Shown: in pieces, positions 7,934 to 16,148 of the stretch
Layout of the letters: each line of letters starts with the position of its first letter
How positions within the stretch are numbered: the first letter of the stretch is position 1
From: Phosphitispora fastidiosa
GTDB lineage: Bacteria; Bacillota; Thermincolia; Thermincolales; UBA2595
Direction of reading: 5' to 3'
Assembly: GCF_019008365.1 (NCBI RefSeq)
Contig: NZ_JAHHUL010000026.1
Coordinates: 1 to 50,459, forward strand
Length of the DNA stretch: 50,459 nt
Program-made: the position numbers and the translations under genes
The notes under the pieces: generated by a model
Database searches by the model: none
Told to the model about the DNA's origin: nothing
Seen by the model: only the letters and a program-made list of their open reading frames with translations

Positions 7934-8392
7934 GTTAGTCCCCCCTTATGTATCGGGAATCTTGGTTCCTCTTTATGAAAAGTACTACAGACAATTGTAA
8001 ATCACGTTAATATTAGTTCTTCCTGTTTCAGGAAAATCCTTTTAAAAACTGTGCTTCAGGGGACTAGTCGCAAAATTAAGACTTTTCAGGCAGGAATTCT
8101 GCAAGTTTTGTCAAATCAAATAATGAATGGGCATATAGTTTCATAAAACATTTCCCAACAGATATTTGCCTGTAAATATGATACCTTTTTCAATTAATCA
8201 ATAAGTTCTATACTGCTTGGCAATTTCCTGCCTGCTTCGGATGGTATATTCAAAAAATTGAGACAGCTCCGGCAGGAATCACGGTTTATTTGTCTAATAC
8301 TTTACTGTTACCCTGTTTTTCGCGTTACGCCTTTACAATTCCATATCCAAAATAAATAAATGAAAGACTTAAGGAAGGAGGGGAAGAAAATC
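7934..8392. promoter_or_regulatory. Divergent control region, sensor and formate dehydrogenase operons
   Basis: About 460 bases without a gene between the two head-to-head operons. On the plus strand TATACT at 8209-8214 has TTTTCA 16 bases upstream (8187-8192), a plausible sigma-A promoter for the formate dehydrogenase genes. ATATTT-GCCTGT-AAATAT (8162-8179) is an inverted repeat just upstream that could be an operator. I saw no Rex-type site. Confidence 0.4.
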
Positions 8393-8878
8393 ATGTGTCA
8401 GTGTAACTGTGAGGAACCCAAATCAAATGAAGCCCTTGAACTGGAAAAGGTGTATGTTAAGTATGAGGGCAAAAAAGGAGCCTTAATCCCTGTTCTTCAG
8501 GCGGCTCAAGACATCTATGGATACTTGCCTGCAGAGGTGCTGAAGGATATTTCCGCCAGACTGCGCATTCCTGTGAGCAAGATTTATGGGGTTGTTACTT
8601 TTTATGCCCAGTTCCACCTGAATCCCAGAGGCCGCAATATTGTCCGGGTGTGTCTTGGAACTGCCTGTCATGTCCGCGGCGGCGCTAAAATCGCTGAAGC
8701 GGTGACTAAAGCTATCGGGATTAAAGACGGTGAGACAACAGAAGATCTCAGGTATACCTTTGAGTCTGTTGCCTGTCTCGGTGCCTGCGGTCTGGCTCCT
8801 GTTATGATGGTCAATGATGAAACTCATGGCCGTTTAACTCCGGACAAGATTGCAGCTTTACTGGAAAAATACGAGTAA
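8393..8878 (+). CDS. NuoE-like [2Fe-2S] subunit
   Basis: Thioredoxin-fold [2Fe-2S] protein of the NuoE/HndA/HydC family (161 aa). The cluster ligands are in CLGTACHVRGG and ACLGACGLAP, four Cys as expected. I place the start at ATG 8393 because AAGGAGGGGAAG lies eight bases upstream; an ATG at 8360 in the same frame has no such site and would put the ribosome binding site inside the protein. It passes electrons between the flavin subunit and other partners. First gene of a five-gene formate dehydrogenase operon. Confidence 0.93.
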   Translation: MCQCNCEEPKSNEALELEKVYVKYEGKKGALIPVLQAAQDIYGYLPAEVLKDISARLRIPVSKIYGVVTFYAQFHLNPRGRNIVRVCLGTACHVRGGAKIAEAVTKAIGIKDGETTEDLRYTFESVACLGACGLAPVMMVNDETHGRLTPDKIAALLEKYE

Positions 8879-8940
8879 AAACACGAGTAAAAATACGAGT
8901 AAATATGGAATCATCCTATTAAATAAGGAGGTGACCCTTG

Positions 8941-9306
8941 GTGATTAAAAGTTTCGAAGACCTCAAGCGCCTCAAGGAAGAAGCCAAGGCGCTGACCGGT
9001 ATTCGTGCCGGTCAGGGTGTTGAAATAATTGTCGGGATGGGAACCTGCGGTATTGCTGCAGGCGCCAGAGAAGTAATGAGCGCCATCCTCGAAGAACTCA
9101 ACAAGCGTGAATTATCCGATGTAAGGGTTACTCAGACCGGTTGTATCGGTATGTGTGAAAAAGAGGTTCTGGTGGATGTCGTCCGTCCCGGGGAAAAAAG
9201 GATTACTTATGGCAACGTTCAGCCCCAGGATGTATCCAGAATATTCAGTTCCCATGTAATTAACGGTCAGATAGTTGAAGACATTGTAGTTGCCAAGCTT
9301 GACTAA
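8941..9306 (+). CDS. Small thioredoxin-like [2Fe-2S] protein (HndB type)
   Basis: About 121 aa with Cys in GMGTCGIAAGA and QTGCIGMCEKE, the four ligands of a thioredoxin-like ferredoxin. Comparable small subunits sit between the NuoE- and NuoF-like genes of NADP-reducing hydrogenases and bifurcating formate dehydrogenases. AAGGAGGTGA ends eight bases before the GTG; the preceding TTG at 8938 would also serve. Confidence 0.9.
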   Translation: MIKSFEDLKRLKEEAKALTGIRAGQGVEIIVGMGTCGIAAGAREVMSAILEELNKRELSDVRVTQTGCIGMCEKEVLVDVVRPGEKRITYGNVQPQDVSRIFSSHVINGQIVEDIVVAKLD

Positions 9307-9335
9307 ATTTCGGGAGAGAGAGGAGGGAATTTTAA

Positions 9336-11129
9336 ATGCAGTTATATCGTGGTCACGTGCTGGTTTGTGGCGGGACGGGCTGTGTGTCTTCAGGATCAAA
9401 GAAGATTCAGGAGGCCATGGCCAACGAACTGACCAAACAAAATCTTGATAAGGAAATAAAACTTGTTGAGACCGGATGTCACGGTTTTTGTGAAATGGGT
9501 CCGATTGTTATTGTTTACCCTGAAGGAACTTTCTACTGCCAGGTACAGGTTGATGACATTGCAGAGATTGTATCTGAGCACCTGCTTAAAGGCCGGATAG
9601 TACAGAGGCTGTTATTTAAAGCCCCGGTTACCGAGGAACAGGTACCTTCCTACAAAGATATTGCCTTCTATAAAAAACAGCACAGGGTTGTTCTTAGGAA
9701 CTGTGGGCATATTGACCCTGAGCATATCCAGGAATATATTGCCAGGGAAGGTTATGAGGGCCTTGCCAAAGTCCTGACAACCATGACCCCCCAGCAGGTT
9801 GTTGATGAAATGAAAAAATCAGGTCTCAGGGGTCGTGGAGGCGGTGGTTTCCCGACAGGGCTCAAATGGGAATTCGCTTCCAAATCCCCCGGGCCTAAGA
9901 AATACATTATCTGTAATGCAGATGAGGGTGACCCCGGAGCTTTTATGGACCGGAGCGTCCTTGAGGGAGACCCCCATAGTTTGCTTGAAGGGATGCTGAT
10001 TGGCGCTTATGCCATTGGCGCAGACGAAGGTTATATCTATGTCCGGGCCGAGTATCCCCTTGCCATCAAACGGCTGAAAGTAGCTATTGCTCAGGCTGAG
10101 GAACTGGGACTTCTGGGTGATAATATTATGGGTACCGGATTCAGCTGCCAACTGCATATCAAAGAGGGCGCCGGAGCCTTCGTATGTGGTGAAGAGACAG
10201 CTCTGATGGCTTCCATTGAAGGTTCCCGCGGGATGCCAAACCCGAGACCGCCTTTCCCGGCAGTGAAAGGTCTTTGGCAGAAACCGTCAAATATAAACAA
10301 TGTGGAAACATATGCCAACGTACCTGTTATTTTCCTTAATGGCGCTGACCAGTTTGCCACCCTGGGAACGGAAAAAAGCAAGGGTACCAAGGTATTTGCC
10401 CTGACAGGTAAACTGAGGAACACCGGTTTGGCTGAAGTTCCCATGGGCATTGCCCTGAGGGAAATCATCTTTGAAATCGGCGGCGGTATCATGGATGACA
10501 AGAAGTTCAAGGCTGTCCAGATAGGCGGCCCCTCAGGAGGATGTATCCCAGAGCAGCATCTGGATACTCCGGTTGACTATGATTCCCTGATAGCTCTTGG
10601 GGCTATGATGGGTTCCGGTGGTCTTGTGGTCATGGATGAGACCTCCTGTATGGTCGATGTGGCCAGGTTCTTCCTGAACTTTACCCAAAAAGAGTCCTGT
10701 GGCAAATGTACGCCGTGTCGCGAGGGTACCAAAAGGATGCTGGAAATTCTTCAGAAAATCTGTGACGGCAAGGGTATCCCTGAAGATATCACCACTCTGG
10801 AGACTTTGGGTGCAGTTATTAAGAATACCGCCCTCTGCGGTTTGGGGCAGACAGCTCCTAACCCGGTTCTGGCTACTCTGAGGTACTTCCGCCATGAATA
10901 TGAAGCCCATATAAATGATAAGAAGTGTCCTGCGGGCGTTTGCACCGCTCTGCTGGAATACAAAATTATTGCTGATAATTGTAAAGGCTGCGGCGCCTGT
11001 GCCCGTGTCTGCCCGGCTGGAGCAATTACCGGTGAGAAAAAAGAGCCTCATGAAATCGATACATCCAAGTGTATTAAATGCGGAAGCTGTATCGAAAAAT
11101 GCAAATTTGATGCCATCATTAAGGGTTAG
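9336..11129 (+). CDS. NuoF-like NAD(P)/FMN-binding diaphorase subunit
   Basis: 597 aa with an N-terminal thioredoxin-like [2Fe-2S] domain (GGTGCVSSGS and GCHGFCEMGP), an NADH- and FMN-binding core (GLRGRGGGGFPTGLKW, NADEGDPGAFMDR, GAGAYVCGEETAL-like GAGAFVCGEETAL), an SLBB domain, the NuoF [4Fe-4S] site ESCGKCTPCREG, and two C-terminal ferredoxin motifs (CKGCGACARVCP and CIKCGSCIEKC). This matches HydB/HndC-type subunits, which exchange electrons with NAD(P)H and in some complexes bifurcate with ferredoxin. Good AGGAGG site upstream. Confidence 0.95.
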   Translation: MQLYRGHVLVCGGTGCVSSGSKKIQEAMANELTKQNLDKEIKLVETGCHGFCEMGPIVIVYPEGTFYCQVQVDDIAEIVSEHLLKGRIVQRLLFKAPVTEEQVPSYKDIAFYKKQHRVVLRNCGHIDPEHIQEYIAREGYEGLAKVLTTMTPQQVVDEMKKSGLRGRGGGGFPTGLKWEFASKSPGPKKYIICNADEGDPGAFMDRSVLEGDPHSLLEGMLIGAYAIGADEGYIYVRAEYPLAIKRLKVAIAQAEELGLLGDNIMGTGFSCQLHIKEGAGAFVCGEETALMASIEGSRGMPNPRPPFPAVKGLWQKPSNINNVETYANVPVIFLNGADQFATLGTEKSKGTKVFALTGKLRNTGLAEVPMGIALREIIFEIGGGIMDDKKFKAVQIGGPSGGCIPEQHLDTPVDYDSLIALGAMMGSGGLVVMDETSCMVDVARFFLNFTQKESCGKCTPCREGTKRMLEILQKICDGKGIPEDITTLETLGAVIKNTALCGLGQTAPNPVLATLRYFRHEYEAHINDKKCPAGVCTALLEYKIIADNCKGCGACARVCPAGAITGEKKEPHEIDTSKCIKCGSCIEKCKFDAIIKG

Positions 11130-11144
11130 AGGGGGGGCTAAATT

Positions 11145-12080
11145 ATGGCCAATGTGACTTTAACCATAAATGGGCAAAAGGTTACCGTGCCTTCAGGAAT
11201 TATGGTTCTTGAGGCTGCGGAAATGTGTGGTTATTCTGTGCCGACATTCTGTCATGAAAAAGACCTGACAGCGCCGGGCGCTTGCCGCATCTGTGTTGTG
11301 GAAATTAAGGGCTGGAGAAACCTGCCTCCTTCATGTGTAACAGCTGTTGTTGAGGGAATGGAAGTAGAGACTGAGTCTCCTGCGGTTATTGAGGCAAGAA
11401 AGACTATCCTTGAGCTGTTGGTTGCCAATCACCCGCTGGACTGTATGACTTGTGAGAAGAGCGGCAGCTGCAAGCTTCAGGATTATGCCTACCGTTATGG
11501 AGTGAGCAGTCCGACTCCATATGAAGGTGAGAAAAAGCAATTTGCTGTTGATGACAGCAACCCGTATATCTACAGAGATCCTAACAAGTGTATCCTTTGC
11601 GGTAAATGTGTAGCTATCTGTAAGGCTGTCGCTGAGAGAAATGTAATTGATTATGCCTTCAGGGGATTCAATACCAAGATTGCCACCTTCATGGATACTG
11701 AGCTGAAGGATTCTGCGTGTGTTTACTGCAACCGCTGTGTCTCCATCTGTCCTGTCGGAGCCCTATCTGACCGGAATATGATGGGTAAGGGACGTACCTG
11801 GGAGTTTTCCAGGGAGGAAGTTACCTGCACCTTCTGTGACTCCGGATGCAAGTTTGATGTTAATTATAAGAACGGAAAGGTAGTTGGCGTTACTGCCAAG
11901 AACCCTTCTGCCGGCAGGCCTTTGTGCCTGAAGGGCCGGTTGGGTACCGAGTTTATGAAGAATGCTGACAGAACAGATTTGCCGCTGATCAACAAGGATG
12001 GCGAGTTTGTTGAGGTCTCATGGGAAGAAGCCCTCGGTATCGCTCCGATTGTGGAAAAAATCAATGCACTGAAAAAATAG
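11145..12080 (+). CDS. NuoG/FdhA N-terminal-like Fe-S subunit, no Mo domain
   Basis: 311 aa. It carries a [2Fe-2S] domain (CHEKDLTAPGACRICV, then SCVTAV), a NuoG-type His/Cys cluster (NHPLDCMTCEKSGSCKL), two [4Fe-4S] motifs (CILCGKCVAICK, CVYCNRCVSICPVGA) and the FdhA-type Fe4S4 lid (CTFCDSGCKFDV), then stops shortly after WEEALG, exactly where the molybdopterin domain would begin. It is clearly a paralogue of the first ~300 residues of the next gene (long identical stretches such as ACRICVVEIKGWRNLPPSCV), so a tandem duplication followed by loss of the 3' part is likely. The reading frame and ribosome binding site are intact, so it probably works as an electron-transfer subunit. Confidence 0.85.
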   Translation: MANVTLTINGQKVTVPSGIMVLEAAEMCGYSVPTFCHEKDLTAPGACRICVVEIKGWRNLPPSCVTAVVEGMEVETESPAVIEARKTILELLVANHPLDCMTCEKSGSCKLQDYAYRYGVSSPTPYEGEKKQFAVDDSNPYIYRDPNKCILCGKCVAICKAVAERNVIDYAFRGFNTKIATFMDTELKDSACVYCNRCVSICPVGALSDRNMMGKGRTWEFSREEVTCTFCDSGCKFDVNYKNGKVVGVTAKNPSAGRPLCLKGRLGTEFMKNADRTDLPLINKDGEFVEVSWEEALGIAPIVEKINALKK

Positions 12081-12098
12081 GAAGGAGGGGAAGCTGAT

Positions 12099-14801
12099 AT
12101 GGCTGACAACGTAACCCTTACCATAAACGGCCGGAAGGTGACGGTCCAGGCGGGGATAACCGTACTGGAAGCTGCCCAGCAGACTGGGATAGATATCCCG
12201 ACCTTCTGTCATGACCCTGAGCTGTCCAAGCCAGGGGCCTGCCGGATATGTGTGGTTGAAATAAAGGGCTGGCGCAATCTTCCGCCTTCATGTGTAACCG
12301 CGGTTACTGAAGGCATGGAAGTGGAAACAGAATCAACAGCCGTAGTGGAAGCCCGGCGGACCATCCTGGACCTGCTCCTGGCTAACCATCCGCAGGACTG
12401 TATGACCTGCCAGAAGTTCGGGGACTGCCGGCTGGCTGATTATGCATACAGGTATGGGCTGAGAAAGACTACTTTTATTGGAGAACAAACCAATGTGCCG
12501 GTTGACGAATCCAGCGTGGTAATCACCAGGGATGTTAATAAGTGCATTCTCTGCGGCAAATGTGTCCGTGTCTGTGCTGAGATAGTGGGCCGTAATGTGG
12601 TTGATTTTGTTTCCCGCGGTTTTACTACAATAGTAAGCCCGGCCCTTGAAATGGGACTGGGTGAGAAGGAAGCCGGCTGTGTGAACTGCGGCAGTTGTGT
12701 TGCTGTTTGTCCGGTCGGGGCTCTGACTGAGAAGAACATGCAGGGTATCGCCCGCCCATGGGAAGTGGAAAAGGTCAAGACAACCTGTCCATACTGCGGC
12801 TGTGGCTGCAACTTTGATCTTAATGTTAAAGACGGAAAGGTTGTGGGTGTAACCTCCAACCCGACCAGTGCAGTCAATGGCCGGCATCTTTGTGTCAAAG
12901 GCCGTTTCGGCTATGACTTTATCCACAGTTCTGACCGCCTGACACTGCCGCTGATCAAAAAAGGCGGCAAAGATGGCGATTTTGTTGAGGTTTCCTGGGA
13001 TGAAGCCATCAGGTATGTGGCTTCCAGGCTGAAAGAAATCAAGGAGGAAAATGGCAGTGAAGCTATAGGGATACTCAGTTCCGCCCGCTGCACCAATGAG
13101 GAAAACTACCTCATGAACAAGCTGGCACGGGTGGCTTTGGGTACCAACAACATAGACCACTGCGCGCGTCTCTGACACTCCGCTACTGTTGCCGGTCTGG
13201 CAACTTCATTTGGGAGTGGCGCAATGACTAATTCCATTGGAGAAATCAGTGAATGTGATTATCTCTTTGTAATCGGTTCGAATACCACTGAGACCCACCC
13301 CATAATTAGCCTTGAAATGAGAAAAGCTGTCAGTCGTGGGGCCAAACTGGTGGTAGTTGACCCGAGAAAAACTGAGATAGCTGAACTTGCCGATGTGCAT
13401 GTTCCCCTGAGACCGGGGGCCAACATTCCGCTGCTTAATACGATGTGTAATGTAATCATTGCCGAAGGACTGTATGACAAGGAATTTGTGGCCAACCGCA
13501 CCGAAGGCTTTGAAGAACTGAAGTTAGCTGTGGAAAACTTTACCCCGGAGAATTATGCCGGTATCATTGGTGTTCCGGCAGAAACTATCAGGGAAATTGC
13601 CCGCGGCTATGCCAAGGCGGGCAGTGCGGCAATCTTCTATACGATGGGGATTACCCAGCATACTTCCGGTACCAATAACGTCCTGGCTGTCGCTAACCTG
13701 GCAATGCTGACAGGTCAAATAGGCAAACCCAGCAGCGGCGTGAACCCCCTCAGGGGCCAGAACAACGTTCAGGGCGCTTGCGATATGGGGGCGCTGCCAA
13801 ATGTGTTCCCCGGATACCAGGGGGTTGCTGTTCCGGAGAATGTTGAAAAATTTACCAAGGCGTGGGGCGTTCCTCAGTCCGCTAAAGCTGGTCTTACTGT
13901 TGGTGAGATGATGGATGCAGCCCACCATGGTGACATGAAAGCAATGTATATCCTTGGTGAGAACCCTATGCTCAGTGACCCGGATATCACTCACGTCCAG
14001 CAGGCTCTGGAAAATCTGGAATTCCTGGTTGTCCAGGATATCTTCCTGACAGAAACCGCCATGCTGGCTGATGTGGTCCTGCCTGGAGCCAGTTTTGCCG
14101 AGAAAGACGGTACCTTTTCCAATACCGAGCGCCGGGTGCAGCGTGTGCGCAAAGCAATTGAGCCACTGGCCGGCAAGGCTGACTGGGAGGTTATCTCAGA
14201 AGTCCTTACTGCATTGGGATATCCCCATGAGTATGGCAGCGCCTCTGAGATATTTGATGAGGCTGCCGGAGTTACCCCGCAGTATGCTGGTATCTCCTAT
14301 GCCCGCCTTGAGGAAAAAGGCATCCAGTGGCCGTGCCCCAATACGGAGCATCCGGGGACCATTTACCTTCATGATGGTAAATTCTCCCGCGGTCTGGGCA
14401 AGTTTACCGGGGTAGACTTTGAACCTCCGGCAGAGCTGCCGGATGCGGAGTACCCGTTTGTACTCAACACCGGACGCCGCCTGTATCATTATCATACAGG
14501 TACGATGACCCGCCGGACCAAAGGGCTGAATACCATCTATAGCGAGGAATTTATCGAAATAAATCCTGCAGATGCATGCAAACTGGGCATCAGTGACGGT
14601 GAACTGGTTAAAGTCAGTTCCCGCCGCGGTTCGATTAGCGTTAAGGCCCAGGTTACCGATATGGTCCAGCAGGGTATGGTATTTACTTCATTCCACTTCG
14701 CTGAAGCTCCGGTCAATTTCCTGACAAATTCGGCGCGTGATTCTATTTGCAAGATACCTGAACTGAAGGTAGCAGCTGTTAAGGTGGAAAAAGTGAGCTA
14801 A
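12099..14801 (+). CDS. fdhA: Formate dehydrogenase catalytic subunit, selenoprotein
   Basis: One 900-residue frame once the in-frame TGA at 13173-13175 (codon 359) is read as selenocysteine: the context DHCARL-U-HSATVAGLA is the formate dehydrogenase active site, and the frame continues unbroken on both sides. Domains in order: [2Fe-2S] (Cys37, 48, 51, 65), NuoG-type His/Cys cluster, two [4Fe-4S] motifs, Fe4S4 lid (CPYCGCGCNF), molybdopterin domains, and a C-terminal dinucleotide-binding domain (NTGRRLYHYHTGTMTRR). It oxidises formate or reduces CO2 with a Mo/W bis-pterin cofactor. Together with the upstream diaphorase genes this is a cytoplasmic NAD(P)-linked, possibly electron-bifurcating, complex. 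AGGAGG precedes the ATG. Confidence 0.95.
13173..13218 (+). promoter_or_regulatory. Bacterial SECIS element in fdhA
   Basis: Right after the TGA, CACTCC (13176-13181) pairs with GGAGTG (13213-13218), and GTTGCC (13188-13193) pairs with GGCAAC (13199-13204) around a GGTCT loop. The GGUCU apical loop is the same as in the well-studied E. coli fdhF SECIS, which SelB recognises. This supports selenocysteine insertion rather than a nonsense mutation. Confidence 0.9.
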
Positions 14802-14812
14802 AATTTAATATG

Positions 14813-14859
14813 GACAGGGGTAGATGAGTTCCGTGTTCCGGAACACATCTACCCCTGTC
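14813..14859. repeat. 20-bp inverted repeat hairpin after fdhA
   Basis: GACAGGGGTAGATGAGTTCC (14813-14832) pairs with the 3' arm 14840-14859 with one mismatch, leaving a seven-base loop. It lies 11 bases after the fdhA stop and may serve as a terminator, though only a weak T-rich tail follows. The same arms form the ends of the 240-bp element at 24737-24976. Confidence 0.85.
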
Positions 14860-14890
14860 TTATTTCTATATATTTTAGCGGTTTGTGTAT

Positions 14891-15250
14891 TATATTCTTT
14901 CTCTGGTATTGGCTGTGGGAAATGCCTTCTGCATGTGGTGAGGTGTTGTGCAAGATTTTCCTGGCACTGCCGCCGTTGTGAGTCTTGGCTGCAAGCCACC
15001 GACAGCAAGGCAGGGAGTCCCCGCATGTCCGAAGATGGCGAAGGCCGCCGGGGATTTTTGACTTGTCAAAACGAGAGGCGGCCATCTTACTGGTAATGCC
15101 CAATGAGCCATCGAGTTCGGGGACGCTGCCTTGCTGCCGGGGGGGTGGCAGTTTAGACTCACAGGCGGCAGTGCGGAAAATCGGTACAAAACCTCACCAC
15201 ATTCACCCGAAGTCATTTCCCACAGCTACATCTACCGAGAAAGGGTATAA
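14891..15250. repeat. 360-bp imperfect palindromic element
   Basis: The left and right halves are reverse complements over roughly 100-130 bases with gaps. Matching blocks: GCTGTGGGAAATG (14912-14924) with CATTTCCCACAGC (15214-15226); ATGTGGTGAGGT (14933-14944) with ACCTCACCACAT (15191-15202); GATTTTCC with GGAAAATC; CACTGCCGCC with GGCGGCAGTG. No convincing gene lies inside. A shorter relative is at 26471-26571, so this is a dispersed, MITE-like or structured-RNA repeat family. The rest of the 14860-15383 gap shows nothing else. Confidence 0.8.
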
Positions 15251-15383
15251 TGTCATAATACCGCGATAACTTATTTCCCCCCGTCTTTTTATTTTTTGGG
15301 CATTCGACACACCTGATTTTATATAATAGGTTTGAGCAAATCAGACGAGCCCCAAAAAAAAATAATTAAAAAGGCGGGTAGCT

Positions 15384-15941
15384 ATGGATATTTGTTTTCA
15401 TTACAGTGATATTGAAGGACAAAAAAACCTGTTAAACTCCCTGACGAGCCTGTCAATTGATTACCGCGAAATGGTAATCGTATGTGTGGGAACCGACCGT
15501 GTTTCCGGCGACAGCCTGGGACCGATGGTAGGTACCTTCCTGCTGGAAGAATGCAGGTATGCTAATGTTTATGGCACTCTGGACAAGCCGGTACACGCCC
15601 AGAACCTTGATGTAACTATTGAGAGAATAAACCATCTGCATGCTGAGGCCTTTGTGATAGCAATAGATGCCTGCCTGGGCAGGGCAATGAATGTCGAAAA
15701 GATTACTTTCGCCAGGAAACCTTTAAAACCAGGAACCGGGGTGTCCAAGACCCTGCCTGAGGTGGGGCATGTAAATATCCAGGGAATTGTCAATATTGCC
15801 GGGTTCATGCCCCAAATGGTGATTCAGAATACCAGGATGAATACTATTTACAATATGGCCAAGGTAATATCGGGAACTCTTGCCCAAACGGTTATTGCCC
15901 ATAAAAATATTTTTCCTGTTTACAGACTGAAACAGGCTTGA
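15384..15941 (+). CDS. yyaC: YyaC-type spore protease-like protein
   Basis: 185 aa with VCVGTDRVSGDSLGPMVG near residue 35 and AIDACLGRAMNVEKI near residue 92, the pattern of the YyaC/DUF1256 sporulation family, which is related in fold to the germination protease Gpr. Found essentially only in endospore formers, where it is made under sporulation control. AAGGCGGG ribosome binding site upstream. It is transcribed alone, bounded by the repeat element and a terminator. Confidence 0.9.
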   Translation: MDICFHYSDIEGQKNLLNSLTSLSIDYREMVIVCVGTDRVSGDSLGPMVGTFLLEECRYANVYGTLDKPVHAQNLDVTIERINHLHAEAFVIAIDACLGRAMNVEKITFARKPLKPGTGVSKTLPEVGHVNIQGIVNIAGFMPQMVIQNTRMNTIYNMAKVISGTLAQTVIAHKNIFPVYRLKQA

Positions 15942-15960
15942 AGGATGGGAATCCTCTGAA

Positions 15961-15996
15961 ATGCAGCTATCCTTATTCGGGATGGCTGCATTTTTG
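15961..15996 (+). terminator. Intrinsic terminator after yyaC
   Basis: ATGCAGCTATCC pairs with GGGATGGCTGCAT around a short loop and is followed by TTTTT. It overlaps a short reading frame (15938-16126) that I therefore do not accept as a gene. Confidence 0.85.
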
Positions 15997-16148
15997 CGTT
16001 TTGCTCTTATGTATTAAGCAAAGTAGTATTACTTGGATATATTTAGTAGTATTAAGGGAATTGAAGATTGAATCAAGAAATTGGAGGAAATTTGTCAATG
16101 ATTGTAGAAGTATTCAATTAACCTAACAAGAAAAAGGTGGGCATTACC

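Noticed and set aside
13173-13224. fdhA as two genes or a pseudogene with a nonsense mutation
   Set aside because: The TGA sits at the exact position of the catalytic Sec, has a SECIS hairpin, and the frame is continuous on both sides.
14824-15269. Overlapping short frames in the palindromic element
   Set aside because: They are found on both strands because the region is an inverted repeat; no start signals.
15938-16126. 62-aa reading frame after yyaC
   Set aside because: It runs through an intrinsic terminator, has odd composition and no family resemblance.
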